Assembly (NCBI RefSeq): GCF_023072595.1
Contig: NZ_JALLGK010000002.1
Span: 682,001-746,000, forward strand
Source: Streptomyces sp. XM4193
GTDB lineage: Bacteria; Actinomycetota; Actinomycetes; Streptomycetales; Streptomycetaceae
Length of the DNA stretch: 64,000 nt
Direction: 5' to 3'
In this document: positions 47,405-57,300 of the stretch, in pieces
How the letters are laid out: every line of letters starts with the position of its first letter
Numbering within the stretch: the stretch's first letter is position 1
Notes under the pieces: generated by a model
Database searches by the model: none
What the model was told of the DNA's origin: nothing
Seen by the model: only the letters and a program-made list of their open reading frames with translations
Position numbers and translations under genes: made by a program

Positions 47405-48207
47405 CTGGCCGCCCTGCCCATCTGGCCGCTGCGGGCCGCGTCGATGAGGTGCTCCTTGAGCCCGCGCGCGTGGCGGCGGCTCACCGGCACATCACCGGCC
47501 GGCGTGCAGGCGACCAGTCCGGCGGAGCTGGTCACCCGCAGATCGTGCACCCAGCCGACCGCGACCAGATAGCCGCGGTGGACCCGTACGAAGCCCGAGG
47601 GCGCCCAGACCTCCTCCAGATAGGAGAGCGAGAGCCGGATCAGGTGGGTGTCCTCGGCGGTGTGCAGCCTGACGTAGTCGCCGTGCGCCTCCGCGTACTG
47701 GATGTCGTCGCGGCGGACGAAGACGGTGCGGCGGCTGTGCTCGATCTGCACCACCGCCAACTCGTCGGCGGGCGGGGCCGGTTGGGCGCCGCGCGGTCGC
47801 CGGGCGATCCGGGCCACCGACTCGGCCAGGCGCTCGGGGCGGACCGGCTTGAGGAGGTAGTCCACCGCCCCGATGCCGAACGCCTCGATGGCGTGCGACT
47901 CCGAGGCCGTGACGAAGACGATCGCCGGGGGTTCGGAGAGCATGCTGGTCACCCGTGCCACGTCCATCCCGGTCAGCCCCGGCATGGAGATGTCCAGGAA
48001 GACCGCGTCGAAGGAGGAGCCGCCGAGCAGCCGGACCGCGCCCTCGCCGCTGTCGGCGGCGCTGACCTCGGCTATCTCGGGGAGATCGCCGAGCAGTTCG
48101 GTCAGCTCGGCCCTGGTGTGCTGCTCGTCCTCGACCACCAGGACCGACAGCGCCGACGGGGCGCCGGGCGTCTCGGTCTGTCGCGACTGGGCGGGAAGTC
48201 GGGTCAC
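47401..48207 (-). CDS. LytTR family response regulator
   Basis: 268 residues. The receiver domain (20-140) has the acidic pocket VVEDE, phospho-acceptor Asp72 in VFLDISMPG, the conserved Thr in VTAS and Lys in LLKPVRP. The C-terminal LytTR DNA-binding domain (about 155-255) begins VQIEHSRRTVFV and holds YAEAHGDYVRLHT and FVRVHRGYLVAV. It should activate promoters after phosphorylation by the adjacent kinase. GTG 48207 overlaps the kinase stop by 4 nt. Confidence 0.94.
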   Translation of the reverse strand: MTRLPAQSRQTETPGAPSALSVLVVEDEQHTRAELTELLGDLPEIAEVSAADSGEGAVRLLGGSSFDAVFLDISMPGLTGMDVARVTSMLSEPPAIVFVTASESHAIEAFGIGAVDYLLKPVRPERLAESVARIARRPRGAQPAPPADELAVVQIEHSRRTVFVRRDDIQYAEAHGDYVRLHTAEDTHLIRLSLSYLEEVWAPSGFVRVHRGYLVAVGWVHDLRVTSSAGLVACTPAGDVPVSRRHARGLKEHLIDAARSGQMGRAAR

Positions 48208-49307
48208 TGCGCCACCACTCCTCGTCTGTACCGGGGTACCCGGACCTCGACCCGGGTGCCGTGGTCCGGTGCCGTCTCGATCAGCAGGCCGAACTCCTGG
48301 CCGTACACGGTGCGCAGCCGCTGGTCCACATTGGCCAGCCCCACGCCCTTGGACCGCGGTCCGCTGCCCGCGAGGATCGCCCGGGCCAGTTCGGGGTCCA
48401 TTCCGACGCCGTCGTCCTCGATCTCGATGACGCACATCGTGCCCTCGCCGTAGCCGGAGACACCGATGTGGCCGCGGCCCGCCTTCTTCTCCAGCCCGTG
48501 CCGGACGGCATTCTCCACGATGGGCTGGACCACCAGGAAGGGGATGGCGACGGGCAGGATCTCCGGCGCCATCCGCACGGTGATCTCCAGCCGGTCGTCG
48601 AACCGCGCGCTCTGCAGCTCCAGATAGGTCTGGATCGCCTGGAGCTCGGCGGCGACGGTCGCGTAGTCGCCCTTGGTGGAGAAGCTGTAGCGCAGATAGT
48701 CGGCGAAGTCCGTCAGCAGGCCGCGCGCCCGGGTGGGGTCGCTGCGGATGTGGGCGGCGATCACCGCCAGCGCGTTGTGCAGGAAGTGCGGCGAGATCTG
48801 CGCCCGCAGGGTCCGCAGATCGGCTGCGGCGATACGGGCGCGCGCGCCGCTGAGCTCGGCGTGGTCCAGAGCCTCGGCGACCAGACCGGCGACCTCGCTC
48901 AGGTCCTCCGCCGCGACCTCGCCCGCGGCGATCACACAGCCGGCCAGCTCGTCGGCGACCAGCAACGGCGCGGCGCACAACGGCGGTTGGCGCAGGGCCT
49001 CGCCGCGTGCGTACACCTCGTCCAGCAGCGCGCCCGCCTCGCTGCCCGGCGGCAGCGAACCGTGCTGGGCGGCCGGACCCTCCAGATCGGCGAGGACGAC
49101 CGCGTCGGCGTCCAGCAGTCTGCGGATGCGGCGCGCCGCCGCCGTGCCGCCGCTGCCGTGCAGCCCGCCGCGCAGATCGCTGCCGAGCAGCCGTGCCTCC
49201 CGCAGTACGGCGACGGTGGCGCCGGCACCCGTGTCGACGCTCGAGGCCGAGCCCCGGCGCCAGAGGCTGCCGGGTCGTCGTGCCGGGTACCACGGTCTCC
49301 ACTCCAC
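48204..49307 (-). CDS. LytS-type sensor histidine kinase without membrane domain
   Basis: About 367 residues. The C-terminal half has the His_kinase motif LRAQISPHFLHNAL (phospho-His174) and an HATPase domain with VENAVRHGLEKK, EDDGVGMD and GVGLANVDQRL. The N-terminal half (about 30-150) is a single soluble input domain, perhaps GAF-like, with ADAVVLADLEG and LLVADELAGCVIAAG. No transmembrane segments are present, unlike classical LytS with its five-helix 7TMR-LYT region. GTG 49307 is the likely start (VEWRPWYP); the frame is open to 49517 without similarity, so the start is uncertain. Confidence 0.88.
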   Translation of the reverse strand: MEWRPWYPARRPGSLWRRGSASSVDTGAGATVAVLREARLLGSDLRGGLHGSGGTAAARRIRRLLDADAVVLADLEGPAAQHGSLPPGSEAGALLDEVYARGEALRQPPLCAAPLLVADELAGCVIAAGEVAAEDLSEVAGLVAEALDHAELSGARARIAAADLRTLRAQISPHFLHNALAVIAAHIRSDPTRARGLLTDFADYLRYSFSTKGDYATVAAELQAIQTYLELQSARFDDRLEITVRMAPEILPVAIPFLVVQPIVENAVRHGLEKKAGRGHIGVSGYGEGTMCVIEIEDDGVGMDPELARAILAGSGPRSKGVGLANVDQRLRTVYGQEFGLLIETAPDHGTRVEVRVPRYRRGVVAQ

Positions 49308-49474
49308 GCGGAGACCGTAACGCAGCACGCCGCAGGTGGAACCCGTCGTGGAGAGGTCCGTTCGCGGCAGCGGCGCGGCTCCGCAGCCGTGCGGCGCAGA
49401 GCCTTCGGCGCGGGGGACGCGGGCGGCGGCGGGACGACACGGGAAGCGGCCCGGCCGGCCGCCGACAGACGTGT

Positions 49475-49511
49475 GCCCCGTCCGGACCCGACTGCTCGGT
49501 CCGGACGGGGC
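49475..49511 (-). terminator. Terminator after the acetate-type symporter gene
   Basis: GCCCCGTCCGGACC (49475-49488) pairs perfectly with GGTCCGGACGGGGC (49498-49511), 29 bp beyond the symporter stop. It separates the DUF485-symporter pair from the kinase operon downstream. Confidence 0.82.
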
Positions 49512-49539
49512 GTTCACCGTCCCGCGCGGCGGGGCCGGC

Positions 49540-51216
49540 TCAGTGCTCGACCGCCTTCTCCGCGCCGGCGCCGGTCAGCGCCCGCACCTGGAGCTCGGCG
49601 AACTTGCGGTCGTTGCGCTCGGGCGACATCAGCGTGCCGACGATCGCGCAGAGCAGACCCAGCGGGATGGAGACCAGACCCGGGTTGGACAGCGGGAACC
49701 AGTTGATGTCGATACCCGTCACCAGCGCGCTCTCCGAGCCGGAGAAGACCGGCGAGAAGATCACCAGGCTCACCGCGCTGATCAGACCGCCGTAGATGCC
49801 GGCCACCGCGCCCTGGGTGTTGAACCGACGCCAGAACAGGCTCAGCAGCAGGGTCGGCAGGTTGGCCGAGGCGGCGATGGCGAAGGCCAGCGCCACCAGG
49901 AACGCGACGTTCAGGCTCTGCGCGAAGATGGCGAGCACGATCGCCACGATGCCGACGCCCAGCGCCGAGAACTTGGCGACCCGCACCTCCTCCTGCTCGC
50001 TCGCCTGTCCCTTGCGGAGCACGCTGTTGTAGAAGTCGTGCGCCAGCGACGAGGAGGAGGCGATGGTCAGGCCCGCCACAGTCGAGAGGATGGTGGCGAA
50101 GGCGACCGCGGCGATCACCGCGAGCATGATCGCGGCCAGACCGTTGCCGCCGAAGTAGTCGCCGACGGACTCCGCGAGTTGCGGCGCCGCCGTGTTGCCC
50201 GCCTCGTTCTGTTCGGTGATCGCGTTCTTGCCGACGATCGCCGCTGCGCCGAAGCCCATGATCAGGGTCATCAGGTAGAAGGTGCCGATGAGGCCGATGC
50301 CCCAGTTGACCGACTTCCTGGCGGCCTTCGCCTCGGGCACGGTGTAGAAGCGGATCAGGATGTGCGGCAGACCGGCGGTGCCGAGGACGAGCGCCAGTCC
50401 GAGGCTGATCAGATCCAGCTTGTTCCACAGGGTCTGGAGGGCGTCGCCGGCCACTTCCTTCCCGTAGTACTGCCCGGGTTCCAGGAACGACTTGCCCTCG
50501 CCGCTTGCCCTCGCGGCGTCCCCCATCAGGGAGTTGAAGTTGAAGTCGTACATCCCCATGACCATGAGGCTGATCAGGATCGCGCCGCCCATCAGCATGC
50601 CGGCGTTGATGATCTGCACCCAGGTGGTGCCCTTCATCCCGCCGAAGCTGACATAGACCGTCATCAGCAGACCGACCACGATGATGCCGACGATCTTCGC
50701 GGTCTCGGCGGTCATGCCGAGGTAGGTCTCGCCCGGTGTGATGCCGAGCAGCAGCGCGATGAGCGCGCCCGCGCCGACCATCTGCGCCAGCAGGTAGAAG
50801 ATCGAGACGGTGATCGTGGAGACCGCCGCGGCGGTCCGCACCGGCCGCTGCTTCATCCGGTAGGACAGCACGTCGGCGATGGTGAACCTGCCGCTGTTGC
50901 GCAGGAGTTCGGCGACCAGCAGCAGGGCGACCAGCCAGGCGACCAGGAAGCCGATGGAGTAGAGGAAGCCGTCGTAGCCGTACAGCGCGATCATGCCGCT
51001 GATGCCGAGGAAGGAGGCGGCCGACATGTAGTCGCCGCCGATGGCGAAGCCGTTCTGGATGCCGGAGAACTGCCGTCCGCCGGAGTGGAAGTCCGTCGCC
51101 GACCGGGTGTTGCGGCTCGCCCACACCGTGACCGCCAGGGTCACCGCGATGAAGGCGAGGAACATGCCGAAGGTCAGCGTGCGGTTGCCGCCGGCCTCTT
51201 CTGCGAGCAGGTTCAT
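49540..51216 (-). CDS. Cation/acetate symporter ActP-like (SSS family)
   Basis: 558 residues with about 13 membrane helices. TDFHSGGRQFSGIQNGFAIGG, AASFLGISG and FATILSTVAGLTIASSSSLAHD are typical of ActP/MctC carriers for acetate and short monocarboxylates. ATG 51216 overlaps the stop of the upstream DUF485 gene by 4 nt, the standard yjcH-actP arrangement. It is paralogous to the symporter at 45555 but longer. A strong terminator follows. Confidence 0.95.
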   Translation of the reverse strand: MNLLAEEAGGNRTLTFGMFLAFIAVTLAVTVWASRNTRSATDFHSGGRQFSGIQNGFAIGGDYMSAASFLGISGMIALYGYDGFLYSIGFLVAWLVALLLVAELLRNSGRFTIADVLSYRMKQRPVRTAAAVSTITVSIFYLLAQMVGAGALIALLLGITPGETYLGMTAETAKIVGIIVVGLLMTVYVSFGGMKGTTWVQIINAGMLMGGAILISLMVMGMYDFNFNSLMGDAARASGEGKSFLEPGQYYGKEVAGDALQTLWNKLDLISLGLALVLGTAGLPHILIRFYTVPEAKAARKSVNWGIGLIGTFYLMTLIMGFGAAAIVGKNAITEQNEAGNTAAPQLAESVGDYFGGNGLAAIMLAVIAAVAFATILSTVAGLTIASSSSLAHDFYNSVLRKGQASEQEEVRVAKFSALGVGIVAIVLAIFAQSLNVAFLVALAFAIAASANLPTLLLSLFWRRFNTQGAVAGIYGGLISAVSLVIFSPVFSGSESALVTGIDINWFPLSNPGLVSIPLGLLCAIVGTLMSPERNDRKFAELQVRALTGAGAEKAVEH

Positions 51217-51614
51217 GCGCGTGCCTCCGTGCCGTTGCCGCTGTCCTTGCTGCCGGCTTCGCCGCCGCCGGTGAGCTCCTCGCACAGCTCGCTCGCGAGC
51301 GGGTCGAGGCGGCGTGCGGCGTAGCGCGAGTAGAGGATCGCGATGCCGAAGGTGGAGAAGAACTGCAGCAGCCCGAACACCAGCGCCAGGTTTATCCGGC
51401 CGAACACCTCCGTCGCCATCACGTCGCGGGCGTACGCCGACATCACGACGTAGGTCAGGTACCAGACGAGGAACGCGATGCTCATGGGGAAGACGAAGCG
51501 CAGCAGCCTGCGCTTGAGTTCGATGAAGCGGGGATCGCTGTGCATCACGATGTCGGGGGTGGGCTCACCCCCGTCCTCGGGGGAGCGGGACTGCGGGGGG
51601 AGTTCGGTCGGCAT
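51213..51614 (-). CDS. DUF485 (YjcH-like) membrane protein
   Basis: 133 residues. PRFIELKRRLLRFVFPMSIA, then AFLVWYLTYVVMSAY (helix 1) and INLALVFGLLQFFSTFGIAI (helix 2) are the DUF485 pattern. The protein partners SSS carriers such as ActP. Hydrophilic tails flank the helices. The stop overlaps the symporter ATG (4 nt). Confidence 0.93.
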   Translation of the reverse strand: MPTELPPQSRSPEDGGEPTPDIVMHSDPRFIELKRRLLRFVFPMSIAFLVWYLTYVVMSAYARDVMATEVFGRINLALVFGLLQFFSTFGIAILYSRYAARRLDPLASELCEELTGGGEAGSKDSGNGTEARA

Positions 51615-51967
51615 TGACGTCTCCTCGTTCGTGCTGAGGTCGGGGGAGCGGTGCCCGGCTGACCTGTGGTGGAGGGAACGTAAGCAGCGTCACATCCGGG
51701 GGAAAGCGGCACTCGGCGCCATGCGGTGAGTGCGCGGTGCGCGCGTCGAACGGCAGCTCTCCGTGCGACGGACGGCGCGAATGTGCGCCGAGCGGTCGCG
51801 GTGCGCGGCGCGGGGGCCGCCGGGTCCGCACGGTCTGCGAGGTGCGTACGGGCGAGGGGCGCGGATGTGCGTACCGGCGCTCAACTCCCTTGCGGGGATG
51901 ACACTTTCGAGCGAATCGGCGGCAGGGGGCGGACTCACCGGCGCGCGCGCTCGTTGGTCCGCGTGTG
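51615..51967. other. Divergent intergenic region, no gene seen
   Basis: 353 bp between the DUF485 gene (minus) and the DsbA-like gene (plus). It has GC-rich short repeats of the kind GCGGTGCGCG and one half-site resembling a Crp box near 51680-51695, but no convincing promoter or small gene. Confidence 0.5.
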
Positions 51968-52753
51968 ATGAGCCACGACGATGAGCAGCAGACGAACGCC
52001 CGGCGCACCGGCGACCGCCGCAACGCCAGGGACCGCATCCGCGCCGACCGCGAGCGCCAGGAGGCGACCCGTCGGCGCAGGCGTACGCTCACCGCCGCGC
52101 TCGCCGTGGCCGGAGTGCTCACCGTGGCGGGCGCGCTCGCCGCGGTGGTGATGAGCGGCGACACCGAGAGCGACGACTCCGCCGGCGGCGGCGGCGCGGA
52201 CCCGATCACCGAGGGCAGCCAGAGCGCCCCGGTCACCCTCTCGGTGTACGAGGACTTCCGCTGCCCCGGCTGCGCCCAGTTCGAGCAGGGTTTCAAGAAG
52301 ACCGTCAACGAGCTGCGCGAGGCCGGGAAGGTCAAGGTCGACTACCACATCGTCGCCATCGTCGACCGCAAGGACAACAGCACCGGTTCCACCAACGCGG
52401 CCAACGCCGCCGCCTGCGCGAAGGACGCCGGACACTTCACCGCGTACCACGACGAGCTCTTCGCGAACCAGCCCGCCGAGAGCGAGGACCGGTTCGCCGA
52501 CAAGAAGCACCTGCTCCAACTCGCCTCAAAGGTCGAGGGGTTGGACACGCCGGCCTTCCGCGACTGCGTCAACGGGGGCACCCACGACGGATGGGTGGCC
52601 GAGTCGACCAAGGCGTTCGGCAGCTCCGGCTACGACGCGACCCCCACCCTCCTGCTCGACGGCGAGAACCTCTCCGCCGACCGCACCGCGCCCTTCACCC
52701 CCGAGATCCTGGTGAGCAAGGTCGAGGAAGCGGCGAAGGAAGCCAAGAAGTAA
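51968..52753 (+). CDS. Membrane-anchored DsbA-like thioredoxin-fold protein
   Basis: 261 residues: a very Arg-rich cytoplasmic tail (1-39), one membrane helix (about 40-63), an acidic/Gly linker, then a DsbA-type domain with CPGC (C99-C102) in YEDFRCPGCAQFEQ and the cis-Pro region YDATPTLLLDG. It probably acts on thiols of exported proteins. ATG 51968 is used; a GTG one codon upstream is possible. lgt follows 51 bp downstream. It has the same plan as the protein at 15952 but differs in the CxxC residues (CPGC versus CPVC). Confidence 0.92.
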   Translation: MSHDDEQQTNARRTGDRRNARDRIRADRERQEATRRRRRTLTAALAVAGVLTVAGALAAVVMSGDTESDDSAGGGGADPITEGSQSAPVTLSVYEDFRCPGCAQFEQGFKKTVNELREAGKVKVDYHIVAIVDRKDNSTGSTNAANAAACAKDAGHFTAYHDELFANQPAESEDRFADKKHLLQLASKVEGLDTPAFRDCVNGGTHDGWVAESTKAFGSSGYDATPTLLLDGENLSADRTAPFTPEILVSKVEEAAKEAKK

Positions 52754-52804
52754 CGCGACGCGACTGCCGCGAGCGGTCGGCGGCAGGGTAGCGTCTGAGG
52801 CGCC

Positions 52805-53785
52805 ATGGACATCCTCGCCTATATTCCGAGCCCGTCGTCCGGTGAGCTGGAACTCGGTCCGCTCCCGCTACGCGGCTACGCGCTGTGCATCCTCGTCGGC
52901 ATCTTCCTCGCGGTCTGGCTCGGCGGGCGCCGCTGGGTGGCCCGGGGAGGACGCCCCGGCACCGTCACCGACATCGCCGTCTGGGCCGTGCCCTTCGGCC
53001 TCGTCGGCGGTCGGCTCTACCACGTCATCACCGACCACCAGCTCTACTTCGGCGAGGGCCGGCAGTGGACCGACGCCTTCAAGATCTGGGAGGGCGGCCT
53101 CGGCATCTGGGGCGCCATCGCCCTGGGTGCGGTCGGTGCCTGGATCGGCTGCCGCCGCCGCGGCATCCCGCTGCCCGCGTACGCGGACGCCGTCGCGCCG
53201 GGCGTCGTGCTGGCCCAGGGCATCGGCCGCTGGGGCAACTGGTTCAACCAGGAGCTCTACGGCCGGGCCACCGACCTGCCCTGGGCGGTCGAGATCGACA
53301 ACGGCGTGGACAGCGGCACCTTCCACCCGACCTTTCTGTACGAGTCGCTGTGGTGCGTGGGCGTCGCCCTCCTGGTGATCTGGGCCGACCGCCGCTTCAC
53401 CCTCGGCCACGGCCGCGCCTTCGCGCTGTACGTCGCCGCGTACACGGTCGGGCGGTTCTGGATCGAGTACATGCGGATCGACGAGGCGCACGAGATCCTC
53501 GGCCTGCGCCTGAACAACTGGACGTCGCTGCTGGTCTTCGCCGCCGCCGTGGCCTATCTGGTCGTCTCGGCCAAGCGGGCACCCGGGCGCGAGGAGGTCG
53601 TCGAACCGGGCGCCGACCAGGACGACCCGGACGGCTCGGCCAAGAGCGCGAACGCCTCCGACCGCGCGTCCGACGACGCTGCCGACAGCGCCTCCGACGA
53701 CGGCGGCACCGCTGACGGGGCCGACGCCGGGGCCGGCGCCAAACCGGCGGGCAAGCGGACGGGGAGCGCCCCGGCCGGGGACTGA
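52805..53785 (+). CDS. lgt: Prolipoprotein diacylglyceryl transferase
   Basis: 326 residues with seven membrane helices. YHVITDHQLYF, GGLGIWGA, the Lgt signature GRWGNWFNQELYGRAT and YESLWC are present. Lgt attaches diacylglyceryl to the lipobox cysteine, the first step before LspA (6358). About 70 C-terminal residues (256-326) form an Ala/Asp/Ser-rich acidic tail not needed for the fold, common in Streptomyces Lgt. Lipoproteins for it to modify are encoded at 60732 and 61534. Confidence 0.96.
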   Translation: MDILAYIPSPSSGELELGPLPLRGYALCILVGIFLAVWLGGRRWVARGGRPGTVTDIAVWAVPFGLVGGRLYHVITDHQLYFGEGRQWTDAFKIWEGGLGIWGAIALGAVGAWIGCRRRGIPLPAYADAVAPGVVLAQGIGRWGNWFNQELYGRATDLPWAVEIDNGVDSGTFHPTFLYESLWCVGVALLVIWADRRFTLGHGRAFALYVAAYTVGRFWIEYMRIDEAHEILGLRLNNWTSLLVFAAAVAYLVVSAKRAPGREEVVEPGADQDDPDGSAKSANASDRASDDAADSASDDGGTADGADAGAGAKPAGKRTGSAPAGD

Positions 53786-53827
53786 CCGGGCGAACCGGAC
53801 GCAGCGGCGTCCGGAGCCGAACGCAGA

Positions 53828-53861
53828 GGTGGCCCGTGGGCGCAGCAGCCCACGGGCCACC
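53828..53861 (+). terminator. Terminator after lgt
   Basis: GGTGGCCCGTGGG (53828-53840) pairs perfectly with CCCACGGGCCACC (53849-53861), followed closely by a CTTTTC run. Confidence 0.88.
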
Positions 53862-53987
53862 GCCCTTTTCCCGGCCCCCGCGGCGACCGGCGCCCTCCCC
53901 TCGATCCGGCGGCTCGGCGACTCCCGCCCTCGGCGACTCGGCGAATCCGCGGCGACCTCGCCACCCCGCGCCCCCGCGCCGGCGGGC

Positions 53988-54039
53988 GTCCGCGGACCGG
54001 GCGGGAGTCGCCCCGTCCGCGGACCGGGCGGGAGTCGCC
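53988..54039. repeat. 25-bp direct repeat between lgt and gltB
   Basis: A 25-bp sequence containing GTCCGCGGACCGGG and GCGGGAGTCGCC occurs at 53988-54012 and again at 54015-54039. The reverse complement of its end, GGCGACTCCCGCC, is at 53916-53928. Confidence 0.85.
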
Positions 54040-54245
54040 GCTCGCGAGCCGTTTCGAGCCCTCGCGGGGTGCGCAGTCGTACGACAGCGGTGGGTAATGG
54101 TTGTTACTCGCCGGTTTCAATTCGTTTGCTTCGGGGCAGTAGCCGGAAGCACCGCGGGCAATGGAGCTCGTACCGCGCCGCACGCGGCCGGCAGCCAGGG
54201 TCACAGCCCCACCAGCACCGGTTGCGCACCCCTTTTACGTGTCCG

Positions 54246-54290
54246 CATGATGGACCTGTCTATCCAGCCTTTGGCAAGCGATCCATCATG
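54246..54290 (+). promoter_or_regulatory. Inverted repeat in the gltB leader
   Basis: CATGATGGA (54246-54254) and TCCATCATG (54282-54290) are perfect 9-bp arms 27 bp apart, about 90 bp before gltB. TTGGCA (54271-54276) and AT-rich sequence lie in and after the loop. A second imperfect dyad (GGTAATGGTTGTTACT) is at 54093-54108. The remainder of the 590-bp interval 53786-54375 contains the lgt terminator and the 25-bp repeats. Confidence 0.5.
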
Positions 54291-54375
54291 TAATCTGCAC
54301 GAAATTTCTTGAAGCATGAGGGCCAACGTCGTCCCTCGGCACTTGCACTTGCCACTGACGACGACGGGAGAGCCG

Positions 54376-57300
54376 ATGCGTTCAGCGTCCACGGCGGCCC
54401 ACCCTGCCAAGCAGGGGTTGTACGACCCCCGGTACGAGCACGACGCCTGCGGTGTCGGTTTCGTGGCCACCCTCACCGGTGAGGCCAGTCACCAGCTCGT
54501 TCAGCAGGCGCTGACCGTACTGCGGAACCTCGAACACCGCGGCGCCACCGGCTCCGAACCGGACTCCGGCGACGGAGCGGGCATCCTGCTCCAGGTCCCG
54601 GACGCCTTCCTGCGCGAGGCCGTCTCCTTCGCCCTGCCGGAGCCCGGCGCGTACGCCGTGGGCATCGGCTTCCTGCCCGCCGACGAGAGCGAGGCCGCCG
54701 AAGCCGTCTCGCGCATCGAGACGATCGTGGCGGAGGAGGGGCTCGCCGTCCTCGGCTGGCGCGAGGTGCCGGTCGCCCCCGAGCTGCTGGGCAACGGCGC
54801 GCGGGCCACCATGCCCGCCTTCCGCCAGCTCTTCCTCGCCGACGCCGCATCCGCCGCGCCGCGCGAGGGCATCGCCCTGGACCGGGCGGCCTTCGTGGTG
54901 CGCAAGCGCGTCGAGCGCGAGGTCGACGTCTACTTCCCGTCGCTGTCCGCGCGGACCATCGTCTACAAGGGCATGCTCACCACCGGCCAGCTGGAGCCGT
55001 TCTTCCCCGATCTCTCCGACCGCAGGCTCGGTTCGGCGATCGCCCTGGTCCACTCGCGGTTCTCCACCAACACCTTCCCGAGCTGGCCGCTGGCCCACCC
55101 GTTCCGCTTCGTCGCGCACAACGGCGAGATCAACACCGTCCAGGGCAACCGGAACTGGATGCGTGCCCGCGAGTCGCAGCTGGGCAGCGACCTCTTCGGC
55201 GAGGGCGAGCTGGAGCGGATCTTCCCGATCTGCACCCCCGGCGCCTCGGACTCCGCCTCCTTCGACGAGGTGCTGGAGCTGCTGCACCTCGGTGGCCGCT
55301 CACTGCCGCACTCGGTGCTGATGATGGTCCCCGAGGCCTGGGAGAACCACGACTCGATGTCGCCGGCCCGGCACGCGTTCTACCGCTACCACTCCACGAT
55401 GATGGAGCCCTGGGACGGCCCGGCCTGCGTCACCTTCACCGACGGCACCCAGGTCGGCGCGGTCCTCGACCGCAACGGCCTGCGTCCCGGCCGCTACTGG
55501 GTCACCGACGACGGTCTGGTCGTGCTCGGCTCCGAGGTCGGCGTGCTGGACATCGACCCCGCGAAGGTGGTCCGCAAGGGCCGTCTCCAGCCCGGCCGGA
55601 TGTTCCTGGTGGACACCGCCGAGCACCGGATCATCGAGGACGACGAGATCAAGTCCGGTCTCGCCGCCGAGCACCCGTACCAGGACTGGCTGGCCGCCGG
55701 CCTCACCGAGCTGGCCGACCTGCCCGAGCGCGAGCACATCGTGCACACCCACGCCTCGGTCACCCGCCGCCAGCAGACCTTCGGCTACACCGAGGAGGAG
55801 CTGCGCATCCTCCTCGCGCCGATGGCCAAGGCCGGTGCGGAGCCCATCGGTTCGATGGGTACGGACTCGCCGATCGCCGCGCTCTCGGACCGGCCCCGGC
55901 TGCTCTTCGACTACTTCACCCAGCTCTTCGCGCAGGTCACCAACCCGCCGCTGGACGCCATCCGCGAGGAGCTCGTCACCTCGCTGATCTCCCCGCTCGG
56001 CCCGGCCGGCAACCTGCTGGAGCCGACGGCGGCGTCCTGCCGCAGCGTCACCCTGCCCTTCCCGGTGATCGACAACGACGAGCTGGCCAAGCTCATCCAC
56101 ATCAACGCCGACGGCGACCGGCCCGAGATGAAGGCCGCCACCCTCTCCGGCCTCTACCGCGTCAGCGGCGGCGGCGAGGCGCTGGCCGCCCGCATCGCCG
56201 AGATCTGCCAGGAGGCGGACGCGGCGCTCGCCTCCGGGGCCCGGCTGATCGTGCTCTCCGACCGGCACTCCGACGCCGAGCACGCGCCGATCCCCTCGCT
56301 GCTGCTCACCTCGGCCGTCCACCACCACCTCATCCGCACCAAGAAGCGGACCCAGGTGGGCCTGCTGGTGGAGGCCGGGGACGTGCGCGAGGTGCACCAC
56401 GTCGCGCTGCTGATCGGCTACGGCGCGGCGGCGGTCAACCCGTACCTGGCGATGGAGTCGGTCGAGGACCTGGTGCGTGCCGGAACCTTCCTTCCGGAGG
56501 GCACCGAGCCCGAGGCGGCGATCCGCAACCTGATCAAGGCGCTCGGCAAGGGCGTGCTGAAGGTGATGTCCAAGATGGGCATCTCCACCGTCGCGTCCTA
56601 CCGCGGTGCGCAGGTCTTCGAGGCGATCGGGCTGGACCCGTCGTTCGTCGACACCTACTTCCACGGGACCACCACCAAGATCGGCGGCGCCGGTCTGGAG
56701 GTCGTCGCCAAGGAGGTCGCCGCCCGGCACGCCAAGGCGTACCCGGTCTCGGGGATCTCGCCCGCGCACCGCAGGCTGGAGATCGGCGGCGAGTACCAGT
56801 GGCGTCGCGAGGGCGAACCGCACCTCTTCGACCCGGACACGGTCTTCCGTCTCCAGCACTCCACCCGCGAGCGCCGCTACGACATCTTCAAGCAGTACAC
56901 CTCCCGGGTGGACGAGCAGTCCGAGCGGCTGATGACGCTGCGCGGTCTCTTCCGGCTGAGCGGCGACCGCCCCTCCGTCCCGATCGAGGAGGTCGAGCCG
57001 GTCTCCGAGATCGTCAAGCGCTTCTCCACCGGTGCGATGTCCTACGGCTCCATCTCCCAGGAGGCGCACGAGACCCTCGCGATCGCCATGAACCAGCTGG
57101 GCGGCAAGTCCAACACCGGTGAGGGCGGCGAGGACTCGGAGCGGCTGTACGACCCGGCGCGGCGTTCGTCGATCAAGCAGGTCGCCTCCGGTCGCTTCGG
57201 CGTCACCAGTGAGTACCTGGTCAACAGCGACGACATCCAGATCAAGATGGCCCAGGGCGCCAAGCCCGGTGAGGGCGGCCAGCTGCCCGGTCACAAGGTC

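Noticed and set aside
51675..51700. Crp-like site upstream of the DUF485-symporter pair
   Set aside because: Only one half (TGTGA) matches; the other half is poor.
54316..54375. Upstream start of gltB
   Set aside because: ATG 54316 has no good ribosome-binding site and gives an overlong propeptide; ATG 54376 has GGGAGAG and the usual spacing to Cys25.
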